DNA of 64,000 nucleotides, taken from Psychrosphaera haliotis. Lineage in GTDB: Bacteria > Pseudomonadota > Gammaproteobacteria > Enterobacterales > Alteromonadaceae. The position numbers and the translations under genes are program-made. Where the stretch lies: contig NZ_BAAAFQ010000001.1 of the NCBI RefSeq assembly GCF_039523615.1, forward strand, positions 496,001 through 560,000. Direction: 5' to 3'. The notes below the pieces were generated by a model. The model worked only from the letters and a program-made list of their open reading frames with translations. It was not told the origin of the DNA and searched no databases. Positions 9,001 through 16,327 of this stretch are shown piece after piece (within the stretch, counting starts at the first letter, position 1; each line of letters starts with the position of its first letter).

Positions 9001-9152
9001 ACAAACTACCTTTATTATAATTATTTTTAATTGTGTACTGAGCCATGCTACCAAGTAATTTGAACACTGTCTTCCCATTCAACTTGATTTTTCCTGCAAT
9101 TAAAGCAAGATCCGCTGAAAATATAATTTACAACCCAATTTAAGGAAACAAA

Positions 9153-9452
9153 ATGTATTACATGATCTATTCTGAAGATGTGGCAAATTCATTATCAAAC
9201 CGATTGGCAACTCGAGAAAAGCACTTAGCTAGATTAATTGAATTAAAAGAACAGGGCCGATTACTGGTTGCTGGTCCGTTACCAGCCATTGATAGTGAAA
9301 ATCCTGGTGAAGCAGGTTTTACTGGCTCTTTAGTTGTTGCAGAGTTTAATTCTTTAGAAGAAGCAAAAACTTGGGCAAACAGTGACCCGTACTTGGCCGC
9401 TGGTGTTTATGCGCAATCTATAGTTAAGCCTTATAAAGTTGTATTGCCTTAA
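9153..9452 (+). CDS. yciI: YciI family protein
   Basis: A 99-residue dimeric ferredoxin-like alpha/beta protein of the YciI family. The signature is complete: MYYMIYSEDV..., REKHLARL (His24, the conserved buried residue near the presumed active site), LLVAGPLP and the C-terminal FNSLEEAKTWANSDPYLAAGVY. No reaction is established for most members. AAGGAAAC precedes the ATG by about 6 bases. Alone, divergent from the transporter gene; the next gene starts 46 bases after its stop. Confidence 0.92.
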   Translation: MYYMIYSEDVANSLSNRLATREKHLARLIELKEQGRLLVAGPLPAIDSENPGEAGFTGSLVVAEFNSLEEAKTWANSDPYLAAGVYAQSIVKPYKVVLP

Positions 9453-9498
9453 TAAAAAATGTTCCACAACCTTAAATAAAAGTACCCGAGGTGTAAGT

Positions 9499-9927
9499 TT
9501 GTTAATCCGTTTATTTATCTTTTGTTTCTCGCTTAGCCTTTCAATGCTGGTATCAGCAGAGGAAAGCTTCTTTTATAGCTCTAAAGAAATTACTGACTGT
9601 AAACAAAAACATAAAAGGCCCATGGACTATACGCTGTGCCTAGATGCGGCGTTTGTTCAAGTTGAACGGGAACTGATGACCTGGGAAACCAATGTAGAGA
9701 TTATCTTACGAGATCTAAACAAAGAAGAAACGGGAAACAACCCTCTCCTTCTTTATAAATCCTCTATTCGCTACTTTAATAAATATAAAAAAGCCACCTG
9801 CAAGTGGCAATATATAGCTATGTTGCCAGACGTATCCTCATCGATATCAATGGCTAAAGAGTGTGAGATTTATATGACTAAAGACCGCATTAGCAAGTTA
9901 AAAGAACTCAGTAAACTCAATTTTTAG
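9499..9927 (+). CDS. Secreted LprI/DUF1311-like protein
   Basis: A 142-residue protein with a Sec signal peptide (hydrophobic core IRLFIFCFSLSLSMLVSA, cleavage after SA). The mature part holds four Cys (CKQKH, YTLCLDAAF, TCKW, CEIYM) and the pattern of helices with C-x...-C-L-D-x-A-F that marks lysozyme inhibitor LprI-like/DUF1311 domains. The family assignment is moderate. I place the start at TTG 9499, behind CGAGGTG (9488-9493), since the longer TTG 9439 frame adds a polar stretch that would spoil the signal peptide and overlap yciI. The 3' end overlaps the convergent gene by 11 bases. Confidence 0.65.
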   Translation: MLIRLFIFCFSLSLSMLVSAEESFFYSSKEITDCKQKHKRPMDYTLCLDAAFVQVERELMTWETNVEIILRDLNKEETGNNPLLLYKSSIRYFNKYKKATCKWQYIAMLPDVSSSISMAKECEIYMTKDRISKLKELSKLNF

Positions 9928-10384
9928 GTTGTTCATCATTATCTATAATAAGGTCAGCCTCAGACCTTAATTTAGACTTGTTACGAATGTTAGAAAATGG
10001 GTCTTCATTATTACTTTTAGTGTGAGGACCTTTTTTTGATTTCAACTCTTCATTACCAAAAGTCGTTGACGTGTTATTAGAGGTTTTTGCAAACTTTTTC
10101 AAAAAGCTTAGATTTTGATGCCCTTGCTTTTTTGTTTTAGAAAAGCTCGAAAATATATAAATATAGAAACCCGTTAGTGCTAAATAGGCAATCCACTTTA
10201 TAAAAAATGAACTGGCGATAAAACTCTGGCCTTCATTTGCGGTTGCAACATAATCTAAATAGTCTTTATGGACCAAAGACACCAATAAAAGTGCAAATAA
10301 ATACGCTAAAGTTGAGAGCAGTTGGCCTTTGTACTTCTTCCAAACCGTAATTAAAAACGTCCATCTAGCAATATGCTGAAACAT
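9917..10384 (-). CDS. Unrecognised inner membrane protein, third gene of the yejK operon
   Basis: I do not recognise a family. The 155-residue protein has two membrane helices (about 22-38 and 57-79), a short basic N-terminus, and a polar C-terminal half of about 75 residues rich in Lys, Asn, Ser and Asp that should be disordered and, by the positive-inside rule, cytoplasmic. ATG 10384 follows GGAG by 7 bases; a GTG at 10387 is also possible. It begins right at the TAG of the preceding small gene, so translation is probably coupled. The 3' end overlaps the LprI-like gene on the other strand. Confidence 0.7.
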   Translation of the reverse strand: MFQHIARWTFLITVWKKYKGQLLSTLAYLFALLLVSLVHKDYLDYVATANEGQSFIASSFFIKWIAYLALTGFYIYIFSSFSKTKKQGHQNLSFLKKFAKTSNNTSTTFGNEELKSKKGPHTKSNNEDPFSNIRNKSKLRSEADLIIDNDEQPKN

Positions 10385-10387
10385 CAC

Positions 10388-10621
10388 CTAACTCCAAAGT
10401 GACAAACCCAATAGAGAAGCCAACACTAACAAGCCCTTCTCCTTTGCGCTGCCATAAATTTTATCTTCTTCTTCTTTTACAAGAATTTCCAACTGGGCTT
10501 CATTAAAGTCGCTCGGGGTTTTGCCCGCAAGCATGATTCGAGTTTCGGCTTTTTTAATCGCCTTCTCTCTAACTCGAATCTCTACTTTACGTTTTAGGTT
10601 TAATGACTCTTTAATTTTCAT
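10388..10621 (-). CDS. Unrecognised small charged protein, second gene of the yejK operon
   Basis: A 77-residue protein: residues 1-60 are highly charged and helical (KRKVEIRVREKAIKKAETRI, then an Asp/Glu-rich helix), and the last 16 residues are hydrophobic (LLVLASLLGLSLWS), which could insert in or touch the membrane. It starts 3 bases after the yejK stop with GAG overlapping that stop, and its own TAG abuts the next start. This tight packing argues for a real gene. No function can be assigned. Confidence 0.7.
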   Translation of the reverse strand: MKIKESLNLKRKVEIRVREKAIKKAETRIMLAGKTPSDFNEAQLEILVKEEEDKIYGSAKEKGLLVLASLLGLSLWS

Positions 10622-10624
10622 TTT

Positions 10625-11638
10625 TTACTCTAGGCCAAACTCATTAAGTAGTACTGCTTTTAGAGAAGCTGGTACCCCCTTAATAGTTAGTTCGTCTGAT
10701 TGAGGATTATAATTAACTCTATCACCTAACAAAATTCGGTCAAATGAAACGGAAACACCTTGGCCGCTACCTGACAATTTCACTAATTTACGAACTGTAC
10801 TTTTATCAAGTGTTACATTGTCATCAAATGAATAGTCCTGTTGGCTAATAAAGTCTTTAAATTCATTGTCGGAAGAAATAGAAAGCGTATCATTAAGCTC
10901 ACTTAACCTAGCATCTTCGCCACTGGCGATACGTTCATTACAATATTCATAAACTTTTTCACGTGTTTCGGACTTTTCATTTGGATCCATGGTTTCAACA
11001 GACATAAAGTCATCTATCGCCGTTAAAAGCTCTTTGCTTTGTGACTTCGCATTAATGGTTTCAGTGCAACCTAACAAGTCCATAAAAAAGTCATTTACTT
11101 GCCTACCAGCACGGCCTTTTATAAAAGAAATAGTTTTTAAATCATCACTACTGTGCAATAAACTACTCACGTCTATACGGGCGGCTAGTTGAATTTTATT
11201 TATATCTAAATGGCGTTCACGTTTAATACCAAATTCATTATCAACTGAAAAGTGGTCTGTTAAATTTACAACACCAACCATCACATAACGAGTTGCCACA
11301 TATTCATAATCAATCAGCAACAAATAACCAGTCTCTTCAAACTCGTACTTTTCTAGTTCAGCTTGAAATATCTTTAGCACTTCTTTAGAAAGATGATCAA
11401 AAGGGACCTCTTGACCTAAATAGCTATGCAGTCTGTGTGAAAACGCTGTATTTTTCTCTTCCGAAAATGCCGCGTAGCTTTTACTTGGTTTAGCGTTATA
11501 AATATTATGCAATTGCTCTACAAAAGTTAAAGACTTGGTCAAACTTTCGTCGGCCATTACTGCCCACTTTGTTGAAAATTCAGTTTCAGCCTGCTTTTCG
11601 TAAAAAGCGATAGAAAATTGATTTACTGCTAATGACAT
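10625..11638 (-). CDS. yejK: Nucleoid-associated protein YejK (NdpA)
   Basis: A 337-residue protein of the YejK/37-kDa nucleoid-associated family, which binds the bacterial nucleoid and, in Escherichia coli, interacts with topoisomerases. Recognised blocks include LTDHFSVDNEFGIKRERHLDINKIQLAARI (here split by normal variation), FIKGRAGRQVNDFFMDLLGC (about 168-187) and the C-terminal VSFDRILLGDRVNYNP...LTIKGVPASLK. Length fits the family (335 in Escherichia coli). Divergent from yejL as in enterobacteria; here it leads two extra small genes. Confidence 0.95.
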   Translation of the reverse strand: MSLAVNQFSIAFYEKQAETEFSTKWAVMADESLTKSLTFVEQLHNIYNAKPSKSYAAFSEEKNTAFSHRLHSYLGQEVPFDHLSKEVLKIFQAELEKYEFEETGYLLLIDYEYVATRYVMVGVVNLTDHFSVDNEFGIKRERHLDINKIQLAARIDVSSLLHSSDDLKTISFIKGRAGRQVNDFFMDLLGCTETINAKSQSKELLTAIDDFMSVETMDPNEKSETREKVYEYCNERIASGEDARLSELNDTLSISSDNEFKDFISQQDYSFDDNVTLDKSTVRKLVKLSGSGQGVSVSFDRILLGDRVNYNPQSDELTIKGVPASLKAVLLNEFGLE

Positions 11639-11700
11639 ATGTTTTCCTAGCCCGCTATTGTGTTAAGATCCGCATCACGAACCATTAATAAGATTTCTTT

Positions 11701-11925
11701 ATGCCAATCATATCAAAATACTCAAACGATGAGATTAATAATTTAGTAGAACAATTACTAGATGTTGTAGAAAACAACAAAGTTTCTGTCGATTTAGCGC
11801 TTATTGCTTTAGGTAATACCGTTAGTAATATTATTGACGATAATATTAAACCTGATATAAAAGAACAAATAGCAAAAAGTTTTGCAGATGCCCTGTTGAA
11901 CTCTTTAAGTGCATCTAAGCACTAA
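11701..11925 (+). CDS. yejL: YejL family protein (DUF1414)
   Basis: A 74-residue helical protein aligning end to end with Escherichia coli YejL (starts MPIISKYSNDEI, then LLDVVENNKVSVDLALIALGN, ends IAKSFADAL). Function is unknown; it forms small helical dimers in solved family structures. It keeps the conserved place between yejK and yejM and is followed 28 bases later by the yejM homologue, probably in one transcript. Confidence 0.95.
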   Translation: MPIISKYSNDEINNLVEQLLDVVENNKVSVDLALIALGNTVSNIIDDNIKPDIKEQIAKSFADALLNSLSASKH

Positions 11926-11953
11926 CAGTACTTTTTAGGACTGACAAGCATAA

Positions 11954-13426
11954 ATGGTAATTAAACTAAAAGATCAATGGGAAACAGAGCAACCTTTTAA
12001 CTTATTGTCTTGGGGACACTGGTTCACATTTGCCAATTTGCTTTTAGCGCTTTGCTTTTCATTTTTCTATATTAACGAGCATAGTTTACCCGTCTCAGTT
12101 TCGGGTTGGCTTTACTTTTTGACAACCTGGCTGGGTCACTTTGCCTTTTTGTCAATGAGTTGCTTTATAATTACCATATTTCCCGTCATCATTTTATTTC
12201 CATATAAGCGTCATATACGAGGCGTTTCTGCCGTCATGGCGTCTCTTTTCCAGTTGTATTTATTCCTAGATGTATTGGCTTATCGAGGACTAGGTTACCA
12301 CTTAAGTTCAAGTTCCATTGACCAACTTAGTGAAGTTGAAGATGTTTACCTTGGCCTTATGGGTGATAGCTACTTTGTCATGTTGATCGCCGTCTTCATT
12401 TTTATATTGGCGTATCAGTTTTTAGCCAGTAATTTCACTTGGAAAAGAATTCATAAGCTACAGCAGTTCTCTAAGCGTTATGTTGTTGCAGGAACTTTAG
12501 TGGCAAGTTTTTTCTTCAGCCACTTTATGCATATTTGGGCCGACGCAACGTTAAATACAGACATTGCTAAACAAGGCTCTATGTTCCCTGGACACTACCC
12601 ACTGACTGCTAAAACGTTATTAGCTCGCTACGACCTATTAGATTTAGATAAATACAATGACTATAAGTCCAACAGAGCTTTCGTTAACAACAGTTTGTAC
12701 TCTATTTCTAAAACTCAAGAAGTAAGTTGCGATATTGCTGATAAACCTAAACTAAATATAGTCATATTACCTAGTCAAAACCAGAAATCGGTAGAAGGTT
12801 GGTTAACTGAAAACAATATTAATTATCAACGAACCAACCAACTCAGTATTCCAAGCGATTTAAAAACACTACTATTTAACTTCACAAGTGGGCTTCCTGG
12901 ATTATATCAGTCAAGTACGGTTGATCTTGCTGTGAATACTCACTTGAAGCAAAGCAAAGTTTCCGTAGAACTCACTAGCACTGATTTTAATTCTCACTCA
13001 ACTTATTCAGACTTAACAAGCAAGCGTATTTATGTATTTCATGACACTAGTAACACTAACGTTTTTTATCGAACAACAGCATTATTAATTGGTTTCGACA
13101 AATTACCAGACATGGCATTTAGTCCGCAAAACATAATTGCGACTTATATTAGTGATACTCTATCTTGCCCAAAATACGTTGAAACAAACTTAATAGACGT
13201 ACCATTGTCCAAGGTTGATATACAGCACATCACCACCAACTTTTCTAATGATCACTTTTACTTTGTAAGTAAAGACAACGCACTGTTGTTTAAAAAAGGT
13301 CAGTTAATTAGCAATACTGCCTACTCCACTAACAAAAAAGTAAATGATTCTGTGGATATTTCATTGCTTAAAGAGGCGGCAAACAACCTCACAAAACGCA
13401 GAGTTAAGTCGGAAATTAGTAAATGA
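11954..13426 (+). CDS. yejM: YejM/PbgA-like inner membrane protein (DUF3413) with reduced sulfatase-like domain
   Basis: A 490-residue protein. Residues about 20-190 hold the five membrane helices of the DUF3413 domain, with the family motifs SWGHWFTFANLL and AYRGLGYHLSSSS. The periplasmic part (about 250-490) should be an alkaline phosphatase/sulfatase fold, but it is about 100 residues shorter than in Escherichia coli PbgA (586) and the usual SSGN...FGLFYG stretch shrinks to FTSGLPGLYQSS near residue 314. In enterobacteria PbgA binds lipopolysaccharide and, through LapB, controls LpxC turnover. The membrane half argues for the same role; the reduced domain makes any hydrolase activity unlikely. 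Its 3' end overlaps the regulator gene by 11 bases. Confidence 0.88.
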   Translation: MVIKLKDQWETEQPFNLLSWGHWFTFANLLLALCFSFFYINEHSLPVSVSGWLYFLTTWLGHFAFLSMSCFIITIFPVIILFPYKRHIRGVSAVMASLFQLYLFLDVLAYRGLGYHLSSSSIDQLSEVEDVYLGLMGDSYFVMLIAVFIFILAYQFLASNFTWKRIHKLQQFSKRYVVAGTLVASFFFSHFMHIWADATLNTDIAKQGSMFPGHYPLTAKTLLARYDLLDLDKYNDYKSNRAFVNNSLYSISKTQEVSCDIADKPKLNIVILPSQNQKSVEGWLTENNINYQRTNQLSIPSDLKTLLFNFTSGLPGLYQSSTVDLAVNTHLKQSKVSVELTSTDFNSHSTYSDLTSKRIYVFHDTSNTNVFYRTTALLIGFDKLPDMAFSPQNIIATYISDTLSCPKYVETNLIDVPLSKVDIQHITTNFSNDHFYFVSKDNALLFKKGQLISNTAYSTNKKVNDSVDISLLKEAANNLTKRRVKSEISK

Positions 13427-14702
13427 AAACAGTAACAAAACAATCGTTGTCTTTTTCATAATTTACGAGTTTCGCTATAGCCGCTTCCGTTAGTGTTGTA
13501 TCTTTAGTCAACATTATGCCGCCAGTTTTGTTTTTGACGTCGTCTGATACAATCATTCCAGGCTCTAGACGATTAGTAGCGACACAATAGTCCGCATCAA
13601 GCTCTTCAATGTCAGGAATACGAGTCAGCAAGTCTAGATACTGATCTGCAATTTTGTAGTCATATAATTTGCCCCGCTGCTCTTTTATTTGAAAAGCAGC
13701 TCTGTCTGGCGAAAGCTTATTCCCATCTTTATGGCCTAGTAATAAGTAGTCATAGTCACTAACGACCTTCAATAGTCTTGACCCGAATGGGATTTCCTCT
13801 TTTTTAAGATTATCCGGATAACCTGAGCCATCATAGTTCTCATATTGATGTCTAATATTTTCCGCTACTTCGCGTAAGTTTGGCAACTTACTCAAAATTT
13901 TGGCACCTTCCACTGCATGACTCTTAAAGGCAATATTCTCTTCTGTAGTACGTTCAAACTCTACCGTTTGCAAAAGTATGTCACTAATTGCAACCTTACC
14001 AACCTCATGCATTAGGCCGGTTAAATAAATATTGATTGCTTCTGCTCTATTTAGCCCTAATTCCTCTGCCAATACTTTACTATGTGCTGCAACTCTTTTG
14101 CTGTGACCATTTTCATGACCTGCCCTGTCTTCAATGATTAAACCAACCATGTCTAAGATTTGTCTAAAGAACTTTCTCTGTTTTATCGTCGAACGTTTCA
14201 GCATGGCGGCTTTGTGATTCAACTCTTTTGTTCTTGCAGCAACTTTCTCTTCTAGAAGGCGGTTAGCTTCCGTTAACTGCGTATTCGCTGCCACTAACTT
14301 TCCAGATAGCTCATTATTTTGGGATTTAAGCGAGTAGCGGCTAATAGCATTTGCCATTAGCGCTTTTAAACTATCGTTATTCCAAGGCTTGCAGACATAG
14401 TTAAATATGTCGCCCTCATTAATCGCTTTAATCGTACTATCCATGTCAGCATAGCCGCTTAGCAAGATCCTTACTGATTCAGGGGCAACTTCTTTTGCCT
14501 TTGCTAAAAACGTAGCGCCATCCATACCAGGCATTTTCATGTCTGATATAACAATGGCATAGTCAGTTTCAGCCAACGCGACCAGCGCATCTTCACCATC
14601 ACTAAACGTATCAACGGCATAATCTTTGCGAAATACACGCTTTAAGGAGTTAAGAATTTCAACTTCATCGTCTAAAACTAATATTTTGTACTTTTCTGAC
14701 AT
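13416..14702 (-). CDS. Response regulator with altered HD-GYP output domain
   Basis: A 428-residue protein. Residues 5-120 form a receiver domain with acidic pocket DD (11-12), phospho-acceptor Asp54 in SDMKMPG and Lys105 in CKPWN. Residues 130-175 are coiled coil. Residues 180-345 are HD-GYP-like: His200, MHEVGK (232-236, Glu in place of the HD aspartate), His262 and YDGSGYP (290-296); the usual HH before the GYP loop reads QY, with a His at 285. HD-GYP enzymes degrade cyclic di-GMP; with these metal ligands changed the activity is doubtful. ATG 14702 has AGGCC ahead. It is divergent from the histidine kinase, its likely partner. Confidence 0.88.
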   Translation of the reverse strand: MSEKYKILVLDDEVEILNSLKRVFRKDYAVDTFSDGEDALVALAETDYAIVISDMKMPGMDGATFLAKAKEVAPESVRILLSGYADMDSTIKAINEGDIFNYVCKPWNNDSLKALMANAISRYSLKSQNNELSGKLVAANTQLTEANRLLEEKVAARTKELNHKAAMLKRSTIKQRKFFRQILDMVGLIIEDRAGHENGHSKRVAAHSKVLAEELGLNRAEAINIYLTGLMHEVGKVAISDILLQTVEFERTTEENIAFKSHAVEGAKILSKLPNLREVAENIRHQYENYDGSGYPDNLKKEEIPFGSRLLKVVSDYDYLLLGHKDGNKLSPDRAAFQIKEQRGKLYDYKIADQYLDLLTRIPDIEELDADYCVATNRLEPGMIVSDDVKNKTGGIMLTKDTTLTEAAIAKLVNYEKDNDCFVTVFIY

Positions 14703-14791
14703 AAAAGGCCTATAGTTAATCAATAAACTCTTAAAAAACGTACTATCTTTAAACTATAGCTCAATTTTCAATGAACTACATTTAACAGACT

Positions 14792-16327
14792 ATGACAGAA
14801 GAATTACAAAAGCAGGTTGATACACTTAAAAAGTCGTTAGATCGAGAGAAAGCTGCTAGAAAAATGGCTGAAACACTCTTAGAACAAAGATCTAGGGAAA
14901 TTTATGAGTCAAATCAGAGCCTTAAAAATCAAGCTAGTGAAGCGAAGCTGCAACAATTACAGCTCTCTTTTTTAACTGGCTTATCTGCTGACATCTGGAA
15001 TGCAGATTCGGTAAATGCAACGGTGCAAGTTTATTTGCGTCGCGCTAGTGAGTTTTTGAATAATGCACAATGTATCTTTTTTCAACTCAAGCAAGCTAAT
15101 TCGAATGCTGAATGGAAATTAGCATCGGTAATGGAGTTAGAGCAGCAAAAGACAGCTAAAGCGAGCCGGATTGATGTGCTAGAGCAAGATGATATTGATG
15201 CTTTAGTAATTAGAGACTTAGTACAAGCATTTGACTTCAAAACTATTTTGGATGCAGTTGAGGAGTCCGCAGGTGAAAGTACCCTACTTCCAATGAATTC
15301 AATTTCTTCAATTACTACTAAATTTGAGTATGCCTATTTAGTACCGCTATTTAGCATAAACAACAATCGTGGTTTTGCTTGTTTTGTTTATTCAGATTCC
15401 ACAAAAATAGATATTCTAAAACTACAGTCCGTAGAGTCTTCACGATCAATGTTGGCCGTTGCAGTTCAACGACAAATGGCTACAGTTAACCTGGGTAACC
15501 GATTTAAAGAGCTAGAAAAAACGCATAAAAAACTCGATGACGCGCAACGTCAATTAATTCAATCTGAACGAATGGCTTCCGTTGGTCAACTTGCGGCAGG
15601 CGTAGCACATGAAATAAACAACCCAATTGGTTTTGTGATTAGTAACTATGAAACCCTAACTGAATACGTTGAGGTGTTAAATCGTTTATTAGACAAGGTT
15701 CCAAAGGTTGAAAAAGATAGTAGCGTAATGAAAGAAATTACCGACATTTGGCAAGAAGAAGATGTCGACTTTATCATGTCTGATGTAAATAGTTTGTTAA
15801 CCGCCTCTAAAGGAGGATTAAAGCGAGTGCAAGATATAGTGGCAGGTCTTAAGTCGTTCTCTCATAGTGATGCTTCAAGTTACACACCTATAAGCTTAAA
15901 CGATTGTATAGAGGACTCCATTCAATTAGTTTGGAATGAGCTAAAATACAACTGCGAGCTGGTAAAAAACTTAGCGGAAGTAAGTACTATCAAGGCAAAC
16001 TTTGGTCAAATAGAACAAGTTATCGTTAACATGCTTATCAATGCCAAGCACGCAATGGACGAAGGCGGAACTATTACTATTAGTACCGTTAACGCTGAAA
16101 ACCAAGTTACATTAACGATTAGCGATACAGGTTCAGGTATCAGCGAAAAAAACCAAGAGAAACTTTTTACCCCATTTTTTACGACTAAACCTGTGGGGGT
16201 AGGAACTGGCCTTGGACTATCCATTTCATATGGAATACTCCAAGACCATGGCGCTGAGATATCAGTTGAAAGTCAGCTTGGTGTAGGTACAACTTTTAAG
16301 ATAGTGTTCCCAGCATATTCCGAATAA
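14792..16327 (+). CDS. Soluble sensor histidine kinase
   Basis: A 511-residue cytosolic kinase with no membrane helix. Order: coiled coil (1-60), a GAF-like sensory region (about 60-230, moderate evidence), a second coiled coil (236-258), the HisKA dimerisation helix with His273 in GVAHEINNPIGF, and the HATPase domain with the N box (NMLINAKHAM), G1 (DTGSGIS), F box (FTPFFTTKP) and G2 (GTGLGLSIS). The H-box with EINNPIGF is typical of hybrid-type kinases paired with REC-HD regulators. It is divergent from such a regulator with 89 bases between start codons. The last 32 bases overlap acnA on the other strand. Confidence 0.9.
   Translation: MTEELQKQVDTLKKSLDREKAARKMAETLLEQRSREIYESNQSLKNQASEAKLQQLQLSFLTGLSADIWNADSVNATVQVYLRRASEFLNNAQCIFFQLKQANSNAEWKLASVMELEQQKTAKASRIDVLEQDDIDALVIRDLVQAFDFKTILDAVEESAGESTLLPMNSISSITTKFEYAYLVPLFSINNNRGFACFVYSDSTKIDILKLQSVESSRSMLAVAVQRQMATVNLGNRFKELEKTHKKLDDAQRQLIQSERMASVGQLAAGVAHEINNPIGFVISNYETLTEYVEVLNRLLDKVPKVEKDSSVMKEITDIWQEEDVDFIMSDVNSLLTASKGGLKRVQDIVAGLKSFSHSDASSYTPISLNDCIEDSIQLVWNELKYNCELVKNLAEVSTIKANFGQIEQVIVNMLINAKHAMDEGGTITISTVNAENQVTLTISDTGSGISEKNQEKLFTPFFTTKPVGVGTGLGLSISYGILQDHGAEISVESQLGVGTTFKIVFPAYSE

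Noticed and set aside
8891..9082. Minus-strand frame of 63 codons at the start of the NSS transporter gene
   Set aside because: Out-of-frame overlap with the transporter's first helix; no independent support.
9917..10621. The two small genes after yejK as a toxin-antitoxin pair
   Set aside because: They are translationally coupled to yejK, the larger one is a two-helix membrane protein with a disordered tail, and no known toxin or antitoxin motif is visible.
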